Assembly (NCBI GenBank): GCA_009746045.1
Contig: RPFO01001428.1
Span: 93,501 to 157,500, forward strand
Reading direction: 5' to 3'
Length of the DNA stretch: 64,000 nucleotides
From: Mesostigma viride
Lineage: Eukaryota; Streptophyta; Mesostigmatophyceae; Mesostigmatales; Mesostigmataceae
Below, in pieces: positions 42,133 to 52,887 of this stretch (positions are counted from its first letter, which is position 1; every line of letters starts with the position of its first letter). The position numbers and the translations under genes were made by a program. The notes under the pieces were generated by a model, which was not told the DNA's origin, did not search any database, and saw only the letters and a list, made by a program, of their open reading frames with translations.

Positions 42133-43935
42133 CCACCACTTGTTGGGGGTACAACCCCCAACCACGCACCGGTGGCGAGCTAAAAATAGAAAAAGACGCT
42201 ATTTATGAGATAATTTGCCCAAGACAAACCACTTATCCAAATGACCTGCCCATACATTCCTGCAAAGTTCCCCCACTTCTAAAAAATCTGGGCTATTCAC
42301 ATGGCCAAAATAATCACATTTGTTTGAGTTATTAATTTCCCCGCGAAATGGGTACTTTTTTGAGCCAAAAAAAATAAATCAAATCATCAACACATCGAAT
42401 GGGGTCATCCATACATTCGAAATTCCACTGAGTGGGGGGAAACACAACCCCAAAGTTTGAGCTCATTCTGACAAGCGTAGCTCAAGTTATTGATTTTCCT
42501 GTGATGCCACCTGAGTAGACGCTAAAAGAGATTTGAGCTAGAGCTGAGCCAAAATGACATGTGTTTTGCCACCCTAGACACCCAAAAACATGCCCACTTT
42601 GATCACGGAATGTGAGGAGGATGCCCGGTGCGTCATACGCCATACCCCGGGCGCCATCGGCACAGCCAACCTTGCGAGTCTACCTGTAACAACAAGGCTG
42701 GTAGGACGACACGCCTGAGCAGCATATGCAATGCCTATCTCAGGCTGATAATGTGTGCTTTTGTGCCAACAACCAAGTTGTTCCACCCAACAACACATTA
42801 AAAACCCTCTTCCAAAATGCCCAACAAGCCGGACATGTGGAGGACCACACACGCAGTATATAAAGAGAAAATAAAGCTGAGTTCTTATCCAGCAACCCGT
42901 GGCTAGCTGCTGTGGCTAGCATTACAAAGGCTATCATTTACTCAGTGGGAAAGGTGAAGAGGACATTGGAACAACCTACCTGACGCATGTGCCACCAAAG
43001 CATTGTGTCCAGCAAAATGCACACTGCCTCCTTTCTAGCAAGCACGAGCCACTTCTTTAGGAGACAGGTGCCAGCTCGTCAGTGTCTGGGGACAATGATG
43101 CCGCTGCTTAGGAAGACCGCGTGAATTTCCTCGAACACAACTGTCTATACCGCAAAAGATATTTCAGAGAAGCATGGAAACAAAAGCATGACACCTTCCC
43201 GACAGGTTGTGGGCCACGCGCTGCAGCAAGCCAGCCACGTCACAGACGAACTGTCTGAAAAACATCCAGGACTCTAACGATGCAGCGCCAGGACCCGCAA
43301 CTTCATGGCAGCATCTGGCCGGAAAGAAGGCAAAAAGCTTACGTCTAACGAGCCAAGAAAGCAGGAAAACGCTAGCTTAAGACGTTTTATACAAGAACGT
43401 ACCATAACGGGCGTTTATTCGTGCCCGGGCGCACAAGAAAGGCCAGCTTTTCATGGAGAGGTCGGGCGCGCATCGCGCAGGCCTAATGTTATCTTACCGC
43501 AAAATGACGGGAAAGGTAAATAGAAGCAGCGGGAAATTTACGGATTTAGAAACATCATTAAACTAGCTTCCCTTACGACCATCAAAGCTGGTAACAATCG
43601 ACAATCATACGCGCAGGCATCCATTCTACTTAATTCATCCCGACAGAAATTCAGGTCGGACCCCCCCTGCCGATGGTAAAGAAAAAAAGCCCGCGACATT
43701 ACAGATCGCAACCATCCCACCATAAAGTGGAATCAGTAACTAATATTCTCCAACAATCGAGCATGTTTTCTGCCTTCCGCGTGCCAATTTGTCACGTTTC
43801 GAGTAAAAGCAGTCGCCATGGCCACTTCCGCAAGGGGTGCGCGCACCGTGCACCCACTTTTCACGGTACGGAGGGGTACCGCGGAATTTTTTTGGCGCGG
43901 AAAATATTCGCCGCGCCGAGTCCCCTTAATTGCTG
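42133..43935 (+). repeat. 2-kb dispersed repeat family, copy F1
   Basis: Similar along its length to 50200-52385 (F2) and 60948-62990 (F3), all in the same orientation. Shared blocks are gctaaaaatagaaaaagacg near the start, caaagtttgagctcattctgac in the first third, and at the end cgccatggccacttccgcaa followed by ggggtgcgcgcaccgtgcac. The copies are well diverged, and no long ORF is shared. It ends about 45 bases before the Copia gag start. Confidence 0.72.
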
Positions 43936-43979
43936 CTTGGCCACTTGGCTGGCTGTAGCAGATCTGAACAGAGGCCATC

Positions 43980-44798
43980 ATGAGTGAGGGAGCTATTGAC
44001 CAACGAGCGCGCGTTATGGGCTTTGCGCGGCGCGGCGCTGGGATGGATGGACACGATGGACGCGATGGACGCGATGGACGTGATGGACGCGGTGACGGCC
44101 AGGCGCTGGGAGACCAGGCTGCGCTGGCAGATGATCAGAGCCAAGGATCTCAGGGCGGTCAGAACGCGCCAGCTGCAGATCAAGCGGCACCTAGGCGGCC
44201 GACCGTGGCTGAGGGGTACGCGGTGCTAGGCCAGTTTCAGTCCATCAAGGACAATTGGCAGCCCCGGGACGCTGAGAGGATGTTAGAGGACATGAACTTG
44301 TACACGGAGATATACACCGGTGACAAGCTTCGCATCCTGGCGTCTAGTGCCTACATAAGGCAGTCGGCGAGGCGGCTGTTCAAGTTTGTTCGGGAGCGAC
44401 ACGCGGGGGACACCTGGACGGCGTTTATGACGCGACTCAGGTCGTTCCTGAGTGACAAGAGGACCATAGATGGGTCCCACCTGAAGCAAGAATACCTGGA
44501 CTACAAGCCCATCAAGGGGCAGCTAGTGGTCCACGCCTTTGAAGACTTCGTCAAGCTGAGGGAGGACGCCATGGCCAAGGGATTCTTCGTCGCAGATCGG
44601 ATGGCCATGGGCGACTTTCTCAAGTCGCTGCAGCTGGATCCGGTCACCATGGATAATGTGACCATCCACATGCGACAGGTCCATGGCTGGGCAGCCATGA
44701 CGGACCAGTTGTATGAGTGTTTCAGCGGCAAGTACGTAGGTGGTAAGCGCCCTCGTCAGGGGACGAGGAGGCCGCTGAACCTGCGGTTAAGTCCATGA
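43980..44798 (+). CDS. Copia-like Gag (capsid part)
   Basis: A 272-residue frame starting MSEGAIDQRARVMGFAR, with a Gly/Asp repeat (GHDGRDGRDGRDGRGDG) and then a capsid-like helical domain: LGQFQSIKDNWQPRDAERM, YIRQSARRLFKFVRER, TWTAFMTRLRSFL, DFLKSLQLDPVTMDN. The capsid pattern W-x-x-F followed by L-x-x-x-F suits a retrotransposon Gag. The last about 18 residues appear out of frame: the frame one base back is open from 44752 and reads APSSGDEEAAEPAVKSMRGS into the zinc-knuckle ORF. So either a -1 shift is used or one indel broke gag; the TGA at 44796 also overlaps the next ATG as ATGA. Confidence 0.82.
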   Translation: MSEGAIDQRARVMGFARRGAGMDGHDGRDGRDGRDGRGDGQALGDQAALADDQSQGSQGGQNAPAADQAAPRRPTVAEGYAVLGQFQSIKDNWQPRDAERMLEDMNLYTEIYTGDKLRILASSAYIRQSARRLFKFVRERHAGDTWTAFMTRLRSFLSDKRTIDGSHLKQEYLDYKPIKGQLVVHAFEDFVKLREDAMAKGFFVADRMAMGDFLKSLQLDPVTMDNVTIHMRQVHGWAAMTDQLYECFSGKYVGGKRPRQGTRRPLNLRLSP

Positions 44799-45163
44799 GG
44801 GGATCGGGCCACGGGGGCCCAGCGTCCTCGAGAGGGCCTGAGACCTCTTCAAGGGGTCGAGGAAGGTCCAGGAGGGGGCGTGACAGAAGGGCTGGACGGG
44901 GGACCCCGCCGAAGTCGGGACATCCACAGTCCCAGTTTGACTTCAAGAGGGTGGGTGGTCCTCCCAAGGCTGGGCCCAGCAGTGGGACCTCACGGGACAT
45001 CAGTCAGGTGGAATGTTATTTCTGCCAAGGGAAGGGTCACTTCAGGAATGAGTGTCCCTCGTACCTGAGGCAGGAAGGTCAGAGCAAGCCAGCTCAGGGT
45101 GGCAGCAAGGACAAGGCTGGTCCATCCCAGGATAAGGGCAAGGGCAAGGCTGCTGATCATTGA
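44795..45163 (+). CDS. Copia-like nucleocapsid with CCHC zinc knuckle
   Basis: A 122-residue Arg/Gly/Ser-rich frame with one knuckle, CYFCQGKGHFRNEC at about 45014-45055, exactly C-x2-C-x4-H-x4-C. It probably packages genomic RNA. It starts at the ATGA overlap with the capsid frame and ends at the TGA 45161-45163. The pol frame continues in the same phase right after this stop, as gag-x-C pol arrangements that use stop-codon readthrough do (UGA followed by C). Confidence 0.82.
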   Translation: MRGSGHGGPASSRGPETSSRGRGRSRRGRDRRAGRGTPPKSGHPQSQFDFKRVGGPPKAGPSSGTSRDISQVECYFCQGKGHFRNECPSYLRQEGQSKPAQGGSKDKAGPSQDKGKGKAADH

Positions 45164-48100
45164 CTTGAGCCTGCACACATCCCTGAACCCTGGAGGGTGC
45201 CCCCAGGGGTGTGTAATGTAGCTGCTAGTGACGGCAGTGAGGGGCAGCCCCATGCTCTAGTGAAAGAGCCTATTGGACACGATGGGGCAAGCTTGGTTAC
45301 CACAGAGAGTATGCCAGCTGTAGCTGCAGTGGTTACTCGCCAACGTGCCCGCCATGGCGGTGCTGAGCCTGAGGTAGGACCTGGTGATGTGGACCCAGGT
45401 GGATCTCAGAAGCATTCTGACCGTGCAGGACTGGCACAGGATGGTCAGGATGAGGATAGGGCTGGAGACAGTCTGACAGGCACGACCCTGGTGCCTCCTG
45501 TACATAAGGGATCTGTACATACCTTGAGTGCTAATAATGACAATAAAAGATTTTCTCTCTTGTATGACATTGCCTCAAGGTTGCATACCATGTTTGGCCA
45601 TGCAGCTCAGTCTTTGCAAGTTGCTAGACGGCTGGGAGGAAGTGAGTTGTACTCCATCTGCCAACAGGTTGCTCAAGCTTGCAAGTGCAGGCTAGTTGCT
45701 AGAAAGCCCAAGCAGTCTCATGCCAGGACTCCTATTTTGCAGCCAGGCCATGTGCAGGTAGATATTCAGAGAATCAGGGGTTTGAAGCTGCTGGTGGCAG
45801 TGGACAGATATACCAAGTACAAGACCCTAGAGATCCTGCCTGACATGGAGAAGCCTACATTGATTGCTGCTCTGAAGTTGACAAGGAGCAGGTACCCTGG
45901 GTTGGAGTTGTTGCAGTGTGACATTCAGTTTGAGTGCTGTGAGAACCTGCCAGAGTTTCCAGAGTTGCTGATTACACCCAGGGAGAGCCACGGCCAGCAA
46001 GGGGTGGTGGAGAGAGCCATCCAAGAGATCAAGACTGTGCTGCTGGTGGAGAGGATTCCAAGGACGTCATCTGCCATTGTGACATCTGCATGGCTACGTT
46101 CTGTGGAGGATAGGCTGAACCTCAGGACTCCCATGTTCTTTGGTGACATTGCCATCAATCCTCTTATGCTGCATACCAGGATGCTGCCAGCTGATGCTGA
46201 GCAGGCATGGAAGGAGAAGCTAGAGGCCAAGTTCCTCAAGCTGAGGCAGAAAGACAAGGGCTGGAGTGTCCTAGAACCTAACGTTGGACAACAGGTTGTT
46301 GTGTGGAAGGAACCAAGCTTTCCAGGGAAACGTGGCAGCTGGCATGATGGGGTGGTGACCCGAGTAGAAGCCGCTGGCCATAAGTGCTGGGTGGCCATTG
46401 ATGGCTCCCAAGCAGTGCACCGTCTGTCCTGGTCAAAGATCCGTCCCCGGGGAGGTAATCAAGGAGACCTCTTCCAGGTGCCCGCTGGTGTACAAGGCGG
46501 GGGTGACGTGGAGCTTCCTGATCAGGGTGCTACAGCTGTATCGAGCCCTCAGGGTGACCCTGGCCCGGCCCCTGGGGTACCTTCACATACGGTGGTTGGG
46601 CAAGCAGGCGGACAGGCTGCACCTCCGGAACGGCCCGACACCAGGCCTAGGGGTGTGCGTCTATCAGATATTGTACAGGCTTTGCAAAGAGCCAAGAAGG
46701 AGCCTAAGGTGTCCAAGCTTGTCCAGTTGGATGAACCTGAGGTAGCTGCCATGGAGATAGATACCAATGCACAGGTTTCTGTCATGGGACCTCAGCATAC
46801 AGGAGAACTGCTGGTCGGAGAACCAAGTTGCCCCTGGGTGTCTGATTTCAGTGGTAGGACGCATCTAAGGGTGTTGGGAGAGGTTACTGCCCCTGTCATG
46901 GGTGTGGATGTGACCTTCCTTGTCCTAGAGGACTATGATGGCCCTGTGATTTTGGGTCAGAATTTTCTGGGCAATCCTGGGATTTCTATCAGAGCTACAG
47001 CTCTGAGAAGAGATGGCTGGGGGATGATTCCCCTAGAAAATTTCAGGACAACATTTCCAGTCAGGTGCAGGGCCAAGCCGGTCAAGGGTGTAAAATGGGA
47101 TGAAGGGGAGGTGCCCCCAGCGGCCAGTTTGGTGATTCCAGCTGTGTTGCACCCCAGCAGTATTGGCATAACTCACAGGAGCCTTGCTGCACACTCTCCT
47201 TTGACATATGACCAGCTGGTCCAAGAGATGAGCTCGCCTACTTTGTTTGAGGCTTGGAAGCTCGCCTTCTCCAAGGCATTGGAGGAGTGGTTGCAGTTTG
47301 AGTGTGCTGCACCAACAGACAGACGTCCCCCAGCATCAAGGAAGCTTGCTTTGAGATTTGTGCTGAAGAGGAAGGTTGTGGATGAGGTATCAGTGCCCCA
47401 TGTCAGGCCTGTCCTGAATGAGTATCACGGCACGGGGAGTCTGCCAGGAGAGGAGCTATACACGCCAGGGATGCTACACGACACATGGAGAATTTTGCTA
47501 TGTCTCTACGTGGGGTTGCTGAACAGGGGAGCAGCTATGTCATCAGTGCTGCTGGACTTCAAGAGGGCATTTTTAAAATCTGATCCAGAAGTGGCCAGGA
47601 GGGTGTGGAAGCAGGATGAGCCTTACTGTGTTGAGGTGCCTGCCATCTGGAAGCTGGAGCTGCATCAACAATTCCTGGTTATTCTGAAGGGCCTGGAAGG
47701 ACTCAGGTCGAGCCCAATCATCTGGAGACTCACGCTGCAGGAAGCTCTGATCAGTGAGTGTGGCTTGAGAGTGTCTTCAGTTGATCCCTGTTTGCTGCTG
47801 GCCCAATGGGAGGGTCTGCCAGTGTATGCTAGTTTGCATGGAGATGATCTGCATTTGCTAGCCCCCACGACCTGGCTGAAGAAGTTTATTCCTGTCATCA
47901 GTGGCAAGTTTTCACTGGGCAAGGAGCTGTGGCAGGAGCCCAACAAGCCTGTAGTGTTCTGTGGAATGCAGGCTACCCTGTTCAGGAGGGACGGGGAGTG
48001 GAGTATCAGGCTTCAGGCTGGAGGAGATTATAAACAGACCATTGTGAAGGCCTTGCCAGAGAAGATCACCCAGGCTGCAGGACCTGAGTTGAGAGGCATG

Positions 48101-48754
48101 TGGGCCTGGTTTGCCAGCATCTGTGGTCCGTCTTTGATGGTCCATAGCAGAATGCCTGATGAGGTGCTTGAGGATGAGAAGCCTCGAGTCATAGCCCGGT
48201 TGGTGGAGAGTACCCCTGATCTGATTTTGTCTGGGATTGACTTTGCCCAGCCTATCACCTTGGAGATCTTTGTTGACAGTTCCATGGATGCTCGCCAGGT
48301 TACCAAGGTCAGGGGGAGATCTGCTGCTCTGTTTGCTTTTTATCAGAGCAGGGCAAGTTTGTTCAGCTGGTACAGCAGACTGCAGAAGAGGGTCTGTATC
48401 AGTTCAGATGTGGCAGAATGCAGGGCCATATGCGAGGGGATCCAGTCCAGCCTGTACATAAAGGAGTTAATGCTGGAGCTGGCTTCAGTTACCCCTTGGA
48501 CCTTGCAGATGGAGACGTTGTTGCTAACAGACAGCATGGGTATGGTCCAGTTTGTTCACAAGCAGCTGGCCAGAAGCCGGGACCTGGATTATTTGTTGCT
48601 GAAGGAGTTGGCCAGTTTGGTTGACTTGAAGCATATCCCTGGCGAGGAGAACCCTGCTGATGCATTGACAAAGCTGCCACACAAGGCCCCAGCCCAGTAC
48701 AATGTACTGAGGAAGCTCATGAATGCTGACTGTCAAGTCGGTCTATCTGTCTAA
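45164..48754 (+). CDS. Copia-like Pol with order integrase, protease, RT, RNase H
   Basis: An open frame of about 1,196 codons after the in-frame TGA at 45161. Order along the DNA: a pre-integrase region (SRLHTMFGHAAQ); the integrase core with QVDIQ (45760), LLQCDIQFE (45910) and SHGQQGVVERAIQE (about 46000), the D-D-E set; a C-terminal module with GQQVVVWKEPSF; a retropepsin-like part with AMEIDTNAQVSVM (46750) and GPVILGQNFLGN (46945); RT with VLLDFKRAFLKSD (47547), LKGLEGLRSSPIIW and SLHGDDLHLLAP (47837); RNase H with LEIFVDSSMDARQ, SSDVAECRAICEG, LLLTDSMGMVQF and DALTKLP. Copia normally reads protease, integrase, RT, RNase H. The D-T-N protease and HGDD polymerase motifs are unusual. The frame is unbroken. 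Confidence 0.88.
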   Translation, partial: LEPAHIPEPWRVPPGVCNVAASDGSEGQPHALVKEPIGHDGASLVTTESMPAVAAVVTRQRARHGGAEPEVGPGDVDPGGSQKHSDRAGLAQDGQDEDRAGDSLTGTTLVPPVHKGSVHTLSANNDNKRFSLLYDIASRLHTMFGHAAQSLQVARRLGGSELYSICQQVAQACKCRLVARKPKQSHARTPILQPGHVQVDIQRIRGLKLLVAVDRYTKYKTLEILPDMEKPTLIAALKLTRSRYPGLELLQCDIQFECCENLPEFPELLITPRESHGQQGVVERAIQEIKTVLLVERIPRTSSAIVTSAWLRSVEDRLNLRTPMFFGDIAINPLMLHTRMLPADAEQAWKEKLEAKFLKLRQKDKGWSVLEPNVGQQVVVWKEPSFPGKRGSWHDGVVTRVEAAGHKCWVAIDGSQAVHRLSWSKIRPRGGNQGDLFQVPAGVQGGGDVELPDQGATAVSSPQGDPGPAPGVPSHTVVGQAGGQAAPPERPDTRPRGVRLSDIVQALQRAKKEPKVSKLVQLDEPEVAAMEIDTNAQVSVMGPQHTGELLVGEPSCPWVSDFSGRTHLRVLGEVTAPVMGVDVTFLVLEDYDGPVILGQNFLGNPGISIRATALRRDGWGMIPLENFRTTFPVRCRAKPVKGVKWDEGEVPPAASLVIPAVLHPSSIGITHRSLAAHSPLTYDQLVQEMSSPTLFEAWKLAFSKALEEWLQFECAAPTDRRPPASRKLALRFVLKRKVVDEVSVPHVRPVLNEYHGTGSLPGEELYTPGMLHDTWRILLCLYVGLLNRGAAMSSVLLDFKRAFLKSDPEVARRVWKQDEPYCVEVPAIWKLELHQQFLVILKGLEGLRSSPIIWRLTLQEALISECGLRVSSVDPCLLLAQWEGLPVYASLHGDDLHLLAPTTWLKKFIPVISGKFSLGKELWQEPNKPVVFCGMQATLFRRDGEWSIRLQAGGDYKQTIVKALPEKITQAAGPELRGMWAWFASICGPSLMVHSRMPDEVLEDEKPRVIARLVESTPDLILSGIDFAQPITLEIFVDSSMDARQVTKVRGRSAALFAFYQSRASLFSWYSRLQKRVCISSDVAECRAICEGIQSSLYIKELMLELASVTPWTLQMETLLLTDSMGMVQFVHKQLARSRDLDYLLLKELASLVDLKHIPGEENPADALTKLPHKAPAQYNVLRKLMNADCQVGLSV

Positions 48755-49501
48755 AAGCTGAGAGCTGGGTGCTTAAGTCTCTGGATATCAGGCTGGGAGC
48801 TTGATTGTACATAATCCTGAGCACACCTTGAGGGGTGAGACATGTCTCTGGTGTGGGAATGTCTGACATTGTCTCTGATGGAGAGATGTCTATCTGGGGT
48901 TTTCATCTCAGTCTGAGGTTTCCCCAGATCTGTGGTTTGTGGGCGGGGTTCGATTCCCTGGTGCCGTCTTAAGGCGGAGTTTCACGGACTGGCTGACCCA
49001 TCCACCATGCTGGTGAGGTGGCGACAGGTCCCCTGATTTTCCACGGTTGGAACGAGTATAGGAGCTTGTGTTTTGCATGTGCTTCGCGTAGATGTTGTGT
49101 CTGGTTCGATAAGGGGCAGCAGACCGGCGCCGACTCCCGTCTGGGGGTCAGCAATGTTTTCTGATGAGCTGTTGTGGGTGATCTGTGGGGTTTCGCCTAA
49201 GGTCCTGAAGGTTGTACATACTTCTCAAGTTCTTAGCTGAACACCTATGGGCTGCCACAGTTGGCCAACCTCTTGTACATGGGTAACACAACGAGCCTCC
49301 CGTGAAGGGATAGGGACTCATTGTAATTTGTTTGTGCTCCTGAGCCAGTATGGGTGCTATGTACATATAATAAGGAATCCAAGCTGACTGTCATGCCCAG
49401 CGGGTTGTGACTTGTAGTCGGGGAGGATGTCCAGTACCCATTGTGTGTGTTTGTATGTAGACTTGTGTGAGCTGCTACAGCTCAAGAAAAGAAAGGATTG
49501 G
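48755..49501 (+). other. Copia 3' untranslated region and polypurine tract
   Basis: Noncoding sequence after the pol stop, repeated with small changes at 55685-56310 after the second Copia copy. It contains TGTAA at 49322-49326 and an exact pol-III B-box-like string ggttcgattcc near 48947, and it ends with the purine run aagaaaagaaagga directly before LTR copy 2, a likely primer for plus-strand synthesis. Confidence 0.6.
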
Positions 49502-50199
49502 AGTTAACGCCAAGCGCATTGGCGTGATCCTGATTCGGCATATCTCTGCGATTCCAGCGGCACCGGAACGAGTTCATTCCGACAAGTATCAAGAAAGTTA
49601 TGGCGTTCCGACTTCCCGGTCGCGCGCGAGCGCGAGCCGGCTGTTCTTCTAAGTCGGACGTGAATATTTGCCGACGACATATGGGGTCGACAGTAATTCC
49701 TGGGCTGACAGGAATTAGGTGCTGTACCTACGACGGTATTGGATTAATACGTCGTACGCAGGAAATAGGAACCTTAACCTGTGGTCTGTTGGTACCGCAG
49801 GCTTAGTCCTGGACTTCTAGGTGCAGATGCAATAATCACTGTGGTGACTGTACTCTGTGGTCACTGTGCCTGTATGGCAGACCTACTGTATAGGACTGGG
49901 CGCTGTACAGGTAGTGAATACTGTACCGGGAGTGTTATTACTGAGCAGACCTCCTAGGCTGCTCAGGACTAGCAAAGCACAGTGCACAAGTATATAAAGA
50001 ATAGGCCAGTGCCAATTGGGCATCTCTTGCGAGCCCGCCTCACGTGTGTTGCCTTGACTTGGCAAACGCGTGTACAAGCCTCAAGTGTGTGAGCGCTGTA
50101 ACATTATCCAATTTTAACAAAGCTCCGTTTCCAACCATATTCACACATTGCTACATTGCAACCATATCCTTCACATTGCGTTTCATAAGAACGTTAACT
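49502..50199 (+). repeat. LTR, copy 2 (698 bp)
   Basis: Partner of 29527-30230, with the same AGTTAACG and CGTTAACT ends and the same TATATAAAG (49991-49999). A polypurine tract directly upstream makes it the probable 3' LTR of the Copia element. Confidence 0.82.
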
Positions 50200-52385
50200 A
50201 CTAGCCCCCACCAGATGCCGGTTACGCGCTAAAAATAGAAAAAGACGCTACTTTTGGCATATTTTCCCTAGGACAATGGGCAAACATATTTGGACCAAAT
50301 CATATATTTCCATATAGTTCCCCCACTTTTGAGAAAGTCTGCCTAATTTTGAGCACAAAACAATGATCTTTAGACACATTGATGGATTTTCCCGCAAAAA
50401 GGGTACTTTTTTTCACCAAAAAAACTAAAACAAATCATAAACACATGGAATCATGCCATATCTTATATTTTCAAATACTAGAGAGGAGGGGACATGCAGC
50501 CCCAAACTTTCAGGTCATTCTGACAAGCGCAACCCTATTTGATGGATATTCCTAGATTGCCACCTGTGACGAAGCTAAGGGAGGTTTTAGCTAGTATTTA
50601 ACCACACTAACACCCCTTTATACATCTATAAGCCTCATGAAAACTGGCCAAACCACATACTACCATCCTCTGCACATATGGTACCTCCTATGTTCAAGGT
50701 TTGACGCCATTCTGACAAGAACTGCCCAAGTTACAACCATTCCAAGACGGCCACCCATGTAGACGCTACAAGGAAATTAGAGTAACCATTTAGCCACACT
50801 AGCACCTCCTTCTTCATCAAAGACATCTGCAAACTGACCAAAGCACACATAATCAACTCTTGCACGCTGACGGCAACGCATGCTCAATGTGGGGGGTCAT
50901 TGCGACAAGAACTGCTCAAGTTGATGGGTTTCCTATATGACCACATATGACAAGGCGCTAAGGACCACTCAGTAAGTTAGTAACCCCACAGTGCCACTTA
51001 ATATGCCATCCAACATGCACCAAAACCATGCAGAGTATGTTTACAGAGTACAAAGGGGTGGCCACGCATCTCATATGTCTTCATCATCCCTCCAGCATGG
51101 CCAGCCTTGTAAATATGTGCATAGCCTTCACGATGGTAGCCCTAACATGCCTAAGCAGCATTTCCTATGTTTCTCCCACTGAGGTTAGAGTGTAAGGTTG
51201 ATGCCAACCAAGCTAATCAATACAACAACACCTCCTAAACTGTCCTCCCCGGCATGGATGACAAACTGGGACTATGGAGGGCAAGGAACCAAGTAAGAAC
51301 ATGGTATATATAGCTTGCATGCAGTCATGCATGTCAACCATGGTTGGCTCAGCACATTGTAGTCTTGTCACATCATCATAACAAAGGAAAGCTCAAACAA
51401 CCATTGGTGCCAGCTATCTACATGCAGTCACACAAATGCAATATCTCCAACATCATCATCACTATAACACTTCCATATCCCTGCACGATAAAATGCAAAG
51501 AAACCATTGGCGGCCCTTCACCGCATGAGCGCTGTGATGCCGCTGCGGCCTGTGAGGAGAGGGTGCGTCACTCTCAAACAAAAGAAGCGTCCATACGCAC
51601 AACATCCTTGCCAGAACACGTTTTATGAAATGCCTTATACCTTCCCGAAGAGCTATAGGCTGCGACTGAAGCGGCCCTGATCACGACATCAACGAAAACA
51701 ATCTAAAGCTGCCAGGTATTCGACAACACAACGGCAACCGACGGCGAGCTAGCTGGCGGAAACTGCCCAAAAAGAACGCAAAAAACCTCGAACGATGAGC
51801 TCATAGAAGAAAGCACCGATAGCAGATAACGTTCGCGACAAATCTGTACCTTGCCCTCGTAAATCCCTCGCCCAGGCGCGCCACAACAGCCGTTCTTCCA
51901 TCATTGGACAGGTCAGACACGCACTGCGCAGGTCTGAACAATTACTTACCGATAATGGCCGAAAATCTGGCAAAAAGCACCAGCTCGGTTTAGAATTCGA
52001 TGCAACCGATATTAATGCCTGCTTCAAGGTCAGAACAGCCCCCAAAACCGCTATTTTACAGCCGCTATCATGAATTCTATTTCATGCATTCCGCGCGACC
52101 AAAAAATTCAGATTACCCCCCATGCCGATGGCATAAGAAAACAACAGCGATATTGTAAACCAGCAGATTTCCGCCACAAACTAACATCATAAACTCATCT
52201 CCTTTTAGATTCGAGTAAAATTTTTGCATTTCGCCTGCCCTAGTGTGGTAGTTTCGCCTGAACGCAGTCGCCATGGCCACTTCCGCAAGGGGTGCGCGCA
52301 CCGTGCACGTGAAATTTGTGACCTTCGGCTCCGGCGCGAATTTTTTGGCGCCAAAAAATTCGGGGGTGTCCCGTCCCCTTAAACT
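50200..52385 (+). repeat. 2-kb dispersed repeat family, copy F2
   Basis: Begins right after LTR copy 2 with gctaaaaatagaaaaagacg near 50228 and ends with the cgccatggccacttccgcaa segment at about 52270, then gcgccaaaaaattcggg. F1 and F2 flank the Copia gag-pol but differ too much to be its LTRs. Confidence 0.7.
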
Positions 52386-52887
52386 GCTTGGCCAGTTCAG
52401 GTTGTGCCACGAGGGTTTGCATCAGCCTCGTGGCCTCGTCCGCACTAAAGCGTGGCAGGACGGAGCCTGCGGCCTCGCCACTTGGCGCATCTGTGTGTTC
52501 TCCCGTGCGGCTCCGTGTGCCCGAAGTGCATCGGGACGTGTATGAATACAAGTTAAAGCCCCCGACCGGCTAAGCTATGGCGGTCGGTCACGTTGAGCTT
52601 GGGAGAAGGTGAAACAGAGAACTGCTGTCGGAGCTGGCCAACCACTGGCTTATTATGTCCTAGCCAGCAAAGCCTATCCGGTTAGCCGTAACCGTGGGAC
52701 AGGCTAGCTGTCCGTACCGACCCGGATAAGGCCCCGGACTGGGGCCTTAGTAGGTGGCGCCGGCCCTTAGTCGACCGCATCGGACCGCCGGATAATAGCC
52801 GGCGGCTTAGCGGACGCTAGCGGAAGGCGTGCGGACGGACATGGGGAACTTAGAGCCAGATGCTAGGGCTCTAGAGTTACTCAACTC
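52386..52887. other. GC-rich unassigned sequence
   Basis: No gene recognised. It includes short inverted repeats such as ggccccggactggggcc. A minus-strand frame has RFSADEATRLMQTLVAQPEL, protein-like but unplaced. Confidence 0.3.

Noticed and set aside
48935-48965. A tRNA gene around the ggttcgattcc B box
   Set aside because: No acceptor, D or anticodon stem could be folded around it. The string recurs in the second Copia copy because the whole 3' region is duplicated.
29527-50199. A single 20.7 kb LTR retrotransposon bounded by the two LTR copies
   Set aside because: No matching target duplication is found at the outer ends and the ORF content between them is mixed, so it is kept only as a possibility in the findings.
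42133-52385. Repeats F1 and F2 as the LTRs of the Copia element
   Set aside because: They flank gag-pol in the same orientation, but they differ far too much for LTRs of an intact element, a third copy lies elsewhere, and the polypurine tract abuts 49502 instead.
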